Shown piece by piece: positions 7,632-14,195 of a DNA stretch of 23,895 nt (position 1 is its first letter; each line of letters opens with the position of its first letter). A model generated the notes under the pieces. It did not search any database, was not told the origin of the DNA, and saw only the letters and a list, made by a program, of their open reading frames with translations. Made by a program: the position numbers and the translations under genes. This stretch comes from a virus. The stretch covers positions 1 through 23,895 of the IMG/VR virus record IMGVR_UViG_3300037805_000069, one strand, 5' to 3'.

Positions 7632-9461
7632 ATGGATAATAAAAAATCAATACGGTCGAGATTAGCTAGACTATTTTCAACAAACGTTATAGTGCGAAAT
7701 GTTGGTGGTAAGAAGTTAAAGGTAGCTGATATGAATCGTGTACAATCTAACACTCAGCGAAATCTTACGGATAGATTTACGCGAATGTATTCGAATCTAC
7801 AAGGATCATCAGCATATTCAGATCAAACTTTAAGGTTAGCTCAACGAATATCACTATTTAACGATTATGAGGAAATGGATAGTGACCCTATTATAGGGTC
7901 AGCCCTTGACATTTATGCAGATGAATCGACTATGAAATCAGAATATGGTAATGTGCTAGAAATAAAGTCTGAAAATAGCAATATACATGATATATTGCAT
8001 AATTTATTCTACGATGTGTTGAATATCGAATTTAACTTGTGGCCGTGGGTTAGAAATATGTGTAAATATGGTGATTTCTACTTACAGTTAGATATTAGTG
8101 ATAAATATGGGGTCACTAATGTATTCCCTATGTCAGCTTATGATGTTAATAGAATAGAAGGATTAGACCCAGATAACCCATACAGCGTTAAGTTCACAGT
8201 TGAGCAAGGAAATACCAGACATCATGCACATACATCAACTATTAGTAAAGAGTTGGAAAACTTCGAAGTAGCACATTTCAGATTACTATCAGATTCCAAC
8301 TTAATCCCTTATGGCAAATCAATGATCGAGAGTGGTCGAAAGGTGTGGAAGCAACTTTCACTTATGGAAGATGCCATGCTAATTCATCGCATTATGAGAG
8401 CGCCTGAAAAACGGTCATTTAAAGTTGATATAGGTAATATCCCACCACATGAAATTGATAGTCATATGAAAAAGATTATTACAACAATGAAAAAGGTACC
8501 AATCGTTGATCAAGAAACTGGTGAGTATAATTTAAAATATAATATGCAAAACCTAACTGAAGATTTTTTCTTTCCAGTTCGTGGTGGTGATAGTGGAACG
8601 GAAGTTGAAACTTTGAGCGGTTTAGAATTTAACGCTATTGATGATATAGAATATTTACGCAATAAAATGTTAGCATCATTACGTATCCCCAAAGCATTTT
8701 TAGGTTATGAAGAAGAATTGAACGCTAAGGCAACACTAGCTGCAGAGGATGTTCGATTTGCGAGAACAATTGAGCGTATTCAACGAATAGTCGTTAGTGA
8801 GTTAACTAAAATAGCTATAATTCATTTATATGCACAAGGATATACAGATCAAGACCTTGTTGATTTTGAATTAGGATTGACAAGCCCTTCTACAATATAC
8901 GAGCAGGAAAAAATAGAGCTATGGTCATCTAAAGTGGACTTAGCATCTAGTATGGTTGATAATAAGTTACTATCGACTGAGTTTATATACAATCAAATAT
9001 TCGGATTTTCTGATGACGATAAACTTAAAATGCGTAAGCAAGTGGTAGATGATCAAAAACGAATATACAGGTATGAAGCTATATCATCAGACGGGATAGA
9101 CCCAGCATCTCAGGGAAGTTCCGGTGCAGATGATTTTGGTGAAGATGGTATAGACTCTCGAACTGATATGTATAGAACTGGTGATGAGCTCGGACCTGAA
9201 GGAGGATCACTCCCAGGAGGTCAACCTGGAGCAGGTCGCCCGAAAGAAGCCCCTAAATATGATACTGAGAGTAGCGCTAGAGGAAAAGACCCTATAGGTA
9301 AACACGGAATGAAACGTGAAGCTGTATACAAGTCCAAACGGCAGCGTGATGATATCGTTAATAGTATGGGAAAATTAGCTACAGCTACTATAGGATTGTT
9401 AAATGAGGCTGATGAGTTAAAAGATGAATATGAAAATGAAATATCATCTTCAAATGGTTAA
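7632..9461 (+). CDS. gp20: Portal vertex protein
   Basis: A 609-residue dodecameric portal, the DNA entry/exit ring on which the prohead core assembles and the terminase docks. It shows T4-type portal features: an N-terminal DRFTRMYSNLQ region, then YEEMDSDPIIGSALDIYADES, the long central wing and clip, and the conserved KMLASLRIPKAFLGYEEELN segment. It is longer than T4 gp20 (524). The extra length is mainly a glycine/proline-rich C-terminal tail (about 495-550, GPEGGSLPGGQPGAG) and a final charged helix. The C-terminus contains L-N-E|A, a possible protease site. AGAGG upstream supports the start. Assignment rests on sequence pattern and on its position between terminase and protease. Confidence 0.93.
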   Translation: MDNKKSIRSRLARLFSTNVIVRNVGGKKLKVADMNRVQSNTQRNLTDRFTRMYSNLQGSSAYSDQTLRLAQRISLFNDYEEMDSDPIIGSALDIYADESTMKSEYGNVLEIKSENSNIHDILHNLFYDVLNIEFNLWPWVRNMCKYGDFYLQLDISDKYGVTNVFPMSAYDVNRIEGLDPDNPYSVKFTVEQGNTRHHAHTSTISKELENFEVAHFRLLSDSNLIPYGKSMIESGRKVWKQLSLMEDAMLIHRIMRAPEKRSFKVDIGNIPPHEIDSHMKKIITTMKKVPIVDQETGEYNLKYNMQNLTEDFFFPVRGGDSGTEVETLSGLEFNAIDDIEYLRNKMLASLRIPKAFLGYEEELNAKATLAAEDVRFARTIERIQRIVVSELTKIAIIHLYAQGYTDQDLVDFELGLTSPSTIYEQEKIELWSSKVDLASSMVDNKLLSTEFIYNQIFGFSDDDKLKMRKQVVDDQKRIYRYEAISSDGIDPASQGSSGADDFGEDGIDSRTDMYRTGDELGPEGGSLPGGQPGAGRPKEAPKYDTESSARGKDPIGKHGMKREAVYKSKRQRDDIVNSMGKLATATIGLLNEADELKDEYENEISSSNG

Positions 9462-9476
9462 TTTTAAAAAAAATTT

Positions 9477-9486
9477 ATATTTATAT
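9477..9486 (+). promoter_or_regulatory. Candidate late promoter element after portal gene
   Basis: ATATTTATAT, preceded by an A/T tract (AATTTTAAAAAAAATTT), in the 60-base gap after the portal gene. The next ATG (9522) lies 35 nt beyond the element, matching the spacing at other copies. It would drive the prohead core/protease operon through bS21. Inferred from recurrence only. Confidence 0.5.
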
Positions 9487-9521
9487 ATGAACTATTGTAT
9501 AGAAAAATTGGAGTATAAAAC

Positions 9522-10382
9522 ATGACTCGACAACTAAAGCATAATAAGATTAAGAATACTGGTATCTTGTTTGAGCTTCTAACGCGACAGATAACTGTAG
9601 ATGTAATTAATGGGGATGATGATCCTCAATCGATACGTTTATTAAAAAAGTATTTTAATGAAACTACAGAATTAGGCAAAGAATTGCAATTATATAAAGT
9701 GTTATTAGAGCAGAATTTTAATTCAGAGCGTAAGGCTGAACATTTAATAGATGCTGTAATCAAATCGCGCCAGAAATTAAAAAATTTAAATCTCAGAAGA
9801 GAAAAATATAATCTGATTAAGCAAATTAAAGAAACGTATAATGTAGATGATTTTTTTAGAGGAAGAATTCAAAATTTTAAAATGCATGCGTCTATATATA
9901 AATATTTTTTATCAGAATCATCATCTGATGAGTTTGATCCTGTAAAGGTGACTGAAAGTAAATTTTCCATAGTAGAATATATCACCCATCGTAAACCTAG
10001 AACATTAATTGATCAAGTTAGTATATTAGAACATGAAGATAAAGATCTACGGTTATTGACATATCAAATATTGGTAGATAAATTTAACGCTAAGTATAAA
10101 ACACTCAATGCTATGCAACGTAACTTGCTAAGTGAATATATTAATAACATATCCAATACAAATTCATTGCGTGAATTTATAGATAGTGAAGTTATTAATG
10201 TAAAGTCAATTTTAAAGAAGTTTATACCTAAAGTTGATAATGAAATAATCAAGATTAAGTTAGTAGAGGCTATAAATCAAGTTAATACTATATCTAAAGG
10301 TAAGCTCGTAAAGGATAATCACGTTGTGCAGTTAATGCGGTATTACGAACTAGTTAAGGAGCTAAGAAATGTCTGTAAATAA
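9522..10382 (+). CDS. Conserved-position helical protein between portal and protease
   Basis: A 286-residue, highly charged, mostly helical protein (MTRQLKHNKIKNTGILFELL at the start) without signal peptide or membrane segments. Its start is supported by TTGGAG about 8 nt upstream. In T4 the interval between portal and prohead protease encodes the small prohead core proteins gp67 and gp68. This gene sits in that interval but is longer, so any equivalence is positional only. The end overlaps the next gene by 14 nt. A role in prohead assembly or the early core is plausible, but no domain is recognised. Confidence 0.8.
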   Translation: MTRQLKHNKIKNTGILFELLTRQITVDVINGDDDPQSIRLLKKYFNETTELGKELQLYKVLLEQNFNSERKAEHLIDAVIKSRQKLKNLNLRREKYNLIKQIKETYNVDDFFRGRIQNFKMHASIYKYFLSESSSDEFDPVKVTESKFSIVEYITHRKPRTLIDQVSILEHEDKDLRLLTYQILVDKFNAKYKTLNAMQRNLLSEYINNISNTNSLREFIDSEVINVKSILKKFIPKVDNEIIKIKLVEAINQVNTISKGKLVKDNHVVQLMRYYELVKELRNVCK

Positions 10383-10764
10383 TGATATGTTACGTAAATG
10401 GATTAAAGAACTTATTCAGCTTGAGTTAGATGAAGCCACAACCACATCAGCAGTGCCTGGATATGAAACTCCAAACGTTTTTGGTAAGAGAAAGAAAAAA
10501 AAGAAAGTCGAAGCTGTAACTGAGGGTAAGTATCACGAATGGAGAAATGATGATAGCAAATCCCCAAAACAAAAGATTGGGCTTGCTATAAGGGAAGCTA
10601 AAAAAAGTTTAGTAGAATTGGAAAAAGTAGTGGGTATGAGTGTTAGGTTAAGAAATGAAATGGATGTATCACCTGATTCATATTGGAAAAATACACATAA
10701 GGCGTTACATAAAATAGGAGAGAGGTTAGTTAAACTAGCTAATAAGGTCAGCCAATTACGTTAG
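10369..10764 (+). CDS. Putative prohead core protein with N-terminal LDE|A site
   Basis: A 131-residue basic protein overlapping the previous gene by 14 nt, with AAGGAGCTAAGAA as upstream ribosome-binding site. The N-terminus (MSVNNDMLRKWIKELIQLEL) is an amphipathic helix ending in L-D-E22|A23, a canonical gp21-type cleavage site. A lysine-rich patch follows (GKRKKKKKVE). The rest is helical. An N-terminal helix ending in a protease site just upstream of the protease gene fits a core or internal head protein, comparable in position to T4 gp67/gp68. Function is inferred from these features only. Confidence 0.7.
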   Translation: MSVNNDMLRKWIKELIQLELDEATTTSAVPGYETPNVFGKRKKKKKVEAVTEGKYHEWRNDDSKSPKQKIGLAIREAKKSLVELEKVVGMSVRLRNEMDVSPDSYWKNTHKALHKIGERLVKLANKVSQLR

Positions 10765-10771
10765 GTAGCCT

Positions 10772-10960
10772 ATGCCATTTCAAGATAAAAAGAAATCCTA
10801 TATGGATACCCTTTTTAGTATCACTACGCTATTTAAACGATGGTATATTGAGATACAGAATAAGGACGTTGATAAAAATTACATGATATCTAAGCTCAAC
10901 TATTGGATATATGTGATGGAAAACTTAAAAAAAGAAATAATGATGGAGAAATCAAAATGA
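10772..10960 (+). CDS. Small protein of unknown function upstream of protease
   Basis: A 62-residue protein (MPFQDKKKSYMDTLFSITTL...) rich in aromatic and basic residues, apparently two helices. The ribosome-binding site is weak (TTAGG). The stop overlaps the protease start in an ATGA junction, which argues that this frame is translated and coupled to the protease. The length is similar to T4 gp67 (about 80 residues), but there is no convincing sequence resemblance. No function assigned. Confidence 0.65.
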   Translation: MPFQDKKKSYMDTLFSITTLFKRWYIEIQNKDVDKNYMISKLNYWIYVMENLKKEIMMEKSK

Positions 10961-11553
10961 AAAAGCAATTGTTAATCGATTATTTACCATTCGAGGTATC
11001 TCGCGAGCAAATTAACGAGGCTGCTAAAGTTGGAGGACCTCTAAGGGTTCAGGGTGTGTTACAACGAGCTAATGCTAAAAATCAAAACGGTAGAGTGTAC
11101 CCTCGAAAGATTTTGGTTAGGGAAGCTGGTAAATACACAGATAACTTCATTACTCAAAAAAGAGCATTAGGTGAGTTAGATCACCCAGACAGCTCTGTAG
11201 TGAATTTACAAAACACATCACATAATGTAACTGAAATGCACTGGGAAGGTGATAATCTAGTAGGTACTGTTGAAGTTTTAGGGACACCTGCAGGTAATAT
11301 ATTAAAAGAATTGTTTAAAGCTGGAATTAAACTTGGGATTTCATCTAGAGGGTTAGGTTCTGTCGAATCTGCTAATGAATCTGGAGCCCAAGAGGTACAG
11401 GATGACTTCGAACTTATAGCGTTTGACTTTGTTAGTAACCCAAGCACACATGGTGCGTTTTTATACCCAGTAAATGAGAGTGTCGATAAATCAACATGTG
11501 ATAAATATTGCAATATTGAAAACATCATTAACGATATCATTAGAGGTAAATAA
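10957..11553 (+). CDS. gp21: Prohead core protease
   Basis: A 198-residue serine protease that matures the prohead by cutting after Leu/Ile-x-Glu. I chose the ATG at 10957 because it overlaps the previous TGA and has GATGGAGAA 5-8 nt upstream; an in-frame ATG at 10903 is inside the previous gene. Catalytic features: H76 in GELDHPDSS and S129/S130 in GISSRGLG, as in herpesvirus/T4-type prohead proteases, with acidic residues in the later DDFELIAFDFVSNPS segment. The N-terminus contains I-N-E21|A22, a fitting self-processing site. The length is close to T4 gp21 (212). Substrates in this window probably include gp22, gp23 and several small proteins. Confidence 0.93.
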   Translation: MKKQLLIDYLPFEVSREQINEAAKVGGPLRVQGVLQRANAKNQNGRVYPRKILVREAGKYTDNFITQKRALGELDHPDSSVVNLQNTSHNVTEMHWEGDNLVGTVEVLGTPAGNILKELFKAGIKLGISSRGLGSVESANESGAQEVQDDFELIAFDFVSNPSTHGAFLYPVNESVDKSTCDKYCNIENIINDIIRGK

Positions 11554-11933
11554 TGAATTTAAATAAATGGAAAGATTATAGGATTCAACAGCTAACAGAA
11601 GGTGAAGATGATAAAACGTTAACAGGGTTATCAGCAGGAATGTTGGGAGCTGCTCAAAATTTAGTGCCTACACTAACAAACTTCACGAAATATATAGGTA
11701 TTATTATGAATCCTAATGATAATAAGAGGAGTTCAGGTGAAAATGAAATTCGAATCGAAACTGTTAGAAACGCCTTAGGTGATTTAAAAGAAAATGCTAA
11801 ATTGTTAGTTAAAAATTATAAATTTATCGTAAAATATATAGATGAGACGTACGATTTCAAAGTAGAAGATGAAGTTAAAGAGATGGTTGAATTAGAAGAA
11901 TTTTATTCTAAACATAATAAATTAAGAAAGTAA
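11553..11933 (+). CDS. Putative prohead/internal protein with LTE|G site
   Basis: A 126-residue protein whose ATG shares a base with the protease stop (TAATG), with AGAGG 7-8 nt upstream. The N-terminus MNLNKWKDYRIQQLTEGEDD has L-T-E16|G17, a canonical prohead-protease site after a basic amphipathic helix. The remainder is mostly helical, with one hydrophobic stretch (TGLSAGMLGAAQNLVPTLTN) and an acidic C-terminal helix. Immediate coupling to the protease and the cleavage site suggest a core or internal head protein. No family recognised. Confidence 0.7.
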   Translation: MNLNKWKDYRIQQLTEGEDDKTLTGLSAGMLGAAQNLVPTLTNFTKYIGIIMNPNDNKRSSGENEIRIETVRNALGDLKENAKLLVKNYKFIVKYIDETYDFKVEDEVKEMVELEEFYSKHNKLRK

Positions 11934-11946
11934 CTGGAGATATTAA

Positions 11947-12555
11947 ATGGATGATTTAAAGAAATTATTAAATGAAATTTGGGGTATAGGTGGTGTAGTA
12001 ACTCAAAAACCTATCAATTCAATGTCGTTAAGGGATTTAGTAGAAGAGAAATGGGTAGGTGAAGAAGATAGGAAGGTGGACACTGGGACTTTCTTAGAAG
12101 AAGTATCTAAATACGGAAAGTTGGGTGAGTTGATATATAGAGACACACCATTACGAGACGTTGCTAAAGGATTATCTGAGTTGTGCCAAAAAGCAAAAGC
12201 CCACACCCTTCAAGAAACTGACGATTGGTTTGATAGAATTACTATTAATAAGAATATGAAGATGCTAGAAAACCAATCTCATGAATTTATTAAAATCGCT
12301 AAGGATGCTAATGCGTTACAACAACGCATGGAGGGTTTGTATGAAGATATGGGTCACATTTTAAATAGATATTATGATATTAGTGAGGATGTACCCAACG
12401 ACCACACTGTAGCTGAGGGCAAATATCAGGATTTCTTCGCAAAAGCTCTTAAAAAGTTCGGAGCATCATCACCAGCTGATATGGATGATGAAAAAAAGAA
12501 AAAGTTTTTTAATTGGATAGATGATAATTATAAAAGTGAAATTGAGAAGAGCTAA
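11947..12555 (+). CDS. Unknown helical protein with C-terminal FFAKALKKFG-type module
   Basis: A 202-residue protein, start supported by CTGGAGA about 7 nt upstream. The N-terminus (MDDLKKLLNEIWG) again resembles the capsid-targeting leaders of this window, but Ile after LNE makes cleavage doubtful. The middle is a long helical region. The C-terminal ~45 residues (EGKYQDFFAKALKKFGASS, then acidic/lysine residues and FFNWIDDNYKSE) look like a compact module that I believe recurs at the ends of unrelated marine phage proteins, though I cannot verify this here. It lies between the protease and bS21 in an overlapping operon. Function unknown. Confidence 0.7.
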   Translation: MDDLKKLLNEIWGIGGVVTQKPINSMSLRDLVEEKWVGEEDRKVDTGTFLEEVSKYGKLGELIYRDTPLRDVAKGLSELCQKAKAHTLQETDDWFDRITINKNMKMLENQSHEFIKIAKDANALQQRMEGLYEDMGHILNRYYDISEDVPNDHTVAEGKYQDFFAKALKKFGASSPADMDDEKKKKFFNWIDDNYKSEIEKS

Positions 12556-12836
12556 TGAAGAAAATCACAGTTAAAGAGATCGTTAAGTTTATGAAAACGC
12601 TTGAAGAAAACCGTTACCGAAAGCTGGTTGCAGCTGATGCTAGACGTGTAGCGTGGTTTGTTAACAATGATATGTCTGAAGCTTACGAAACTATGCCTAA
12701 GTCTCTAATGAAAAAATGGACACAAGCCAAATACGGTAAAGAGCGATACGTTGCGACTAAATATATAGAATCGAAAAAGCAATATGAATCAATTCGCTCT
12801 ATAATCAAATCCATTATTAAAGAAGAGTTATACTAA
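12555..12836 (+). CDS. Small basic protein of unknown function
   Basis: A 93-residue protein, lysine/arginine-rich and helical, starting at an ATG that shares a base with the previous stop (TAATG), with AGAAGAGC upstream. The N-terminus MKKITVKEIVKFMKTLEENR again has a short amphipathic helix with LEE, but Asn follows, so it is not a canonical protease site. The basic character (YRKLVAADARRVAW, SLMKKWTQAKYGKERY) would suit nucleic-acid binding in the head. No domain recognised. Confidence 0.65.
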   Translation: MKKITVKEIVKFMKTLEENRYRKLVAADARRVAWFVNNDMSEAYETMPKSLMKKWTQAKYGKERYVATKYIESKKQYESIRSIIKSIIKEELY

Positions 12837-12859
12837 AACAAAACCACATCGGAGGTTAC

Positions 12860-13054
12860 GTGATATACGTAAAAGTAAAGAATAATAACATAGACTTTGC
12901 ATTGAGAATGTTGAAACGCAAAGTTAAAGATACCGGGTTGTTGGTTGAATTAAGAGAACGGCAATTCTACATAAAACCATCTACAGAACGTAGAGAACAT
13001 ATAAATAAAGTAAAATTACGCCGCAAATACGACAAAATCAGGTCAACTGATTAA
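12860..13054 (+). CDS. rpsU: Ribosomal protein bS21 (phage-encoded)
   Basis: A 64-residue homologue of small-subunit protein bS21, which sits near the anti-Shine-Dalgarno end of 16S rRNA and takes part in initiation. It starts at GTG with a strong GGAGG 4-5 nt upstream. Diagnostic features: an N-terminal KVKNNNIDFALRMLKRKV segment, TGLLVELRERQFYIKPS in the middle (the FYxKPSxxRR signature), then a basic C-terminal helix. Length matches cellular bS21 (about 55-70). Phage-encoded bS21 genes are known from environmental phages. It is the last gene before the scaffold/capsid unit, and a terminator-like hairpin overlaps its stop, so it belongs to the late protease operon. A role in biasing host ribosomes towards late phage messages is inference. 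Confidence 0.9.
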   Translation: MIYVKVKNNNIDFALRMLKRKVKDTGLLVELRERQFYIKPSTERREHINKVKLRRKYDKIRSTD

Positions 13055-13062
13055 TTTTTTTT
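13036..13062 (+). terminator. Probable intrinsic terminator overlapping the bS21 stop
   Basis: AATCAG, a five-base loop, then CTGATT form a perfect 6-bp stem, followed after AA by eight T residues. The stem spans the last codons and the stop codon of bS21. It is weak (only two G-C pairs), so it may only attenuate. It separates the protease/bS21 operon from the scaffold/capsid unit. Confidence 0.5.
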
Positions 13063-13092
13063 AGATAATCGCGAATTTTTTTTAAAATATAT

Positions 13093-13102
13093 ATATTTAT
13101 AA
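13093..13102 (+). promoter_or_regulatory. Candidate late promoter element for scaffold/capsid unit
   Basis: ATATTTATAA after an A/T tract (AATTTTTTTTAAAATAT) in the largest gap of the window. Unlike other copies it lies 123 nt from the next start (gp22), leaving room for a long structured 5' leader. It would drive gp22 and gp23 up to the terminator at 15813. Inferred from recurrence. Confidence 0.5.
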
Positions 13103-13111
13103 TATAATAAA

Positions 13112-13151
13112 TATACTATCCGGTCTATCAACGGCCATTCTATATAGTATA
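13112..13151 (+). promoter_or_regulatory. Inverted repeat in gp22 leader
   Basis: TATACTAT (13112-13119) and ATAGTATA (13144-13151) are perfect inverted repeats flanking a GC-richer core (CCGGTCTATCAACGGCC). In RNA this would be an 8-bp stem with a 24-base loop. It lies just downstream of the candidate promoter element, so it is likely part of the transcribed leader or an operator. No function known. Confidence 0.4.
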
Positions 13152-13171
13152 CCGTGATAATGAAACCACAT

Positions 13172-13191
13172 TAAAGTTTATAATAACTTTA
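13172..13191 (+). promoter_or_regulatory. Hairpin in gp22 leader between direct repeats
   Basis: TAAAGTT, loop TATAAT, AACTTTA form a perfect 7-bp stem. It is flanked by two copies of CCACATTA (13166-13173 and 13198-13205). The structure lies 35-54 bases upstream of the gp22 start, before the GGAG ribosome-binding site, and could stabilise the message or control translation. Inferred from sequence only. Confidence 0.4.
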
Positions 13192-13225
13192 CTAAATCCA
13201 CATTATAATATAATGGAGAAAAACA

Positions 13226-14185
13226 ATGGATGATCTTTTAAAAGATGCTATTGCTGACGCAAAAGCGGTTCGTGAAACTGCATTGGCTAACGCTAAGATG
13301 GCTCTCGAAGAAGCATTTACTCCTCGTTTGAAGTCTATGCTTTCACAGAAGATTCAGAATGAAATGGAAGGTGATGAAATGGAAGATGAAGCTGAAGAAG
13401 AAGCAGAATATGCTGAAGAAGAAGTTGAGATCGAAGATGCACCTGAAGAAGAAGCTGGAGAAGAAATGGAAGCTGAAGCTGAAGTTGAAGATGAAATGGA
13501 AATGGAAGACGAAGCTGAAGAAGCTGATGAAGAAATGGAAATGGAAATGGAAGACGAAGCTGATGAAGCTGAAGCTGAAGCTGAAGAAGAAGAAGAATTA
13601 GATCTTGAATCTATTCTACGTGAACTTGAAGACGAAGTGAACGAAGAAGAATTTGAAACTGAAACTGAAACTGAAACTGAAGACGAAGGCGAAGAAGAGT
13701 TTGAGCTTGAAATCGAAGACGATGAAGTTGAAGGCGCCGAAGATGAAGAAGAACTTGATCTTGAAGAAGTGCTTAAGGCTTTAACAGAAGACGATGAAGA
13801 GTTAGATGAGGCAGATGATGTTGCCGCATTGAAAAGTGACCTCGAAGAGCACCGCAATGTAGTAAAATACTTACGTTCTAAGTTGAACGAAGTAAACCTA
13901 CTCAACGCTAAATTATTGTTTTCAAACAAACTATTTAAAAGTTATGGTTTGTCTAATGAGCAAAAAGTTAAAGTTGTTGAGACGTTTGACAGAGCACATA
14001 ACCTAAGAGAAGTAAAGTTAGTGTATTCTACACTTGCAGAATCTTTCAACGGTAAAGTGAAAATTAAAGAAAACAATAAAGGCTCAGCTTCAAAAGCAAT
14101 TGCCTCAACTAAACCTAAAACTGAAGTAATCAGTGAAGGTTCAGATATGAGAAATCGCTTTAAGAAGTTGGCCAACATTCTATAG
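13226..14185 (+). CDS. gp22: Prohead core scaffold protein
   Basis: A 319-residue scaffold around which the major capsid protein assembles; in T4 it is degraded to peptides at maturation. The N-terminus is helical (MDDLLKDAIADAKAVRETAL, then NAKMALEEAFTPRLKSMLS). The middle (about 45-195) is an extreme acidic low-complexity tract of Glu, Asp, Ala and Met, and the C-terminal 120 residues form a coiled-coil-like region. The gene follows bS21 and precedes gp23, as expected. Several Leu/Ile-x-Glu sites fit gp21 cleavage: LEE29|A30, LDE|A in EELDEADD, LAE|S in TLAESF, and ISE|G near the end. ATGGAGAA upstream supports the start. The acidic tract is longer than in T4 gp22 (269 residues in total). 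Confidence 0.92.
   Translation: MDDLLKDAIADAKAVRETALANAKMALEEAFTPRLKSMLSQKIQNEMEGDEMEDEAEEEAEYAEEEVEIEDAPEEEAGEEMEAEAEVEDEMEMEDEAEEADEEMEMEMEDEADEAEAEAEEEEELDLESILRELEDEVNEEEFETETETETEDEGEEEFELEIEDDEVEGAEDEEELDLEEVLKALTEDDEELDEADDVAALKSDLEEHRNVVKYLRSKLNEVNLLNAKLLFSNKLFKSYGLSNEQKVKVVETFDRAHNLREVKLVYSTLAESFNGKVKIKENNKGSASKAIASTKPKTEVISEGSDMRNRFKKLANIL
13363..13770 (+). repeat. Acidic low-complexity coding repeat in gp22
   Basis: Tandem GAAGCT, GAAATG and GAAACT units encode runs of Glu-Ala, Glu-Met and Glu-Thr. Examples are EMEMEMEDEADEAEAEAEEE and a fourfold ET run near 13657-13680. The repeat is probably prone to slippage in multiples of 3, and it produces long spurious reading frames on the opposite strand and in other frames. 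Confidence 0.8.
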
Positions 14186-14195
14186 GAGAATAGAC

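Noticed and set aside
10903-10956. Earlier in-frame ATG for the prohead protease
   Set aside because: It lies inside the preceding small gene; the ATG at 10957 has a good ribosome-binding site and an ATGA overlap.
13354-13929. 191-codon serine-rich minus-strand frame and a lysine/tryptophan-rich plus-strand frame within gp22
   Set aside because: Both are by-products of the GAA-rich acidic repeat in gp22, which is well supported as the coding frame.
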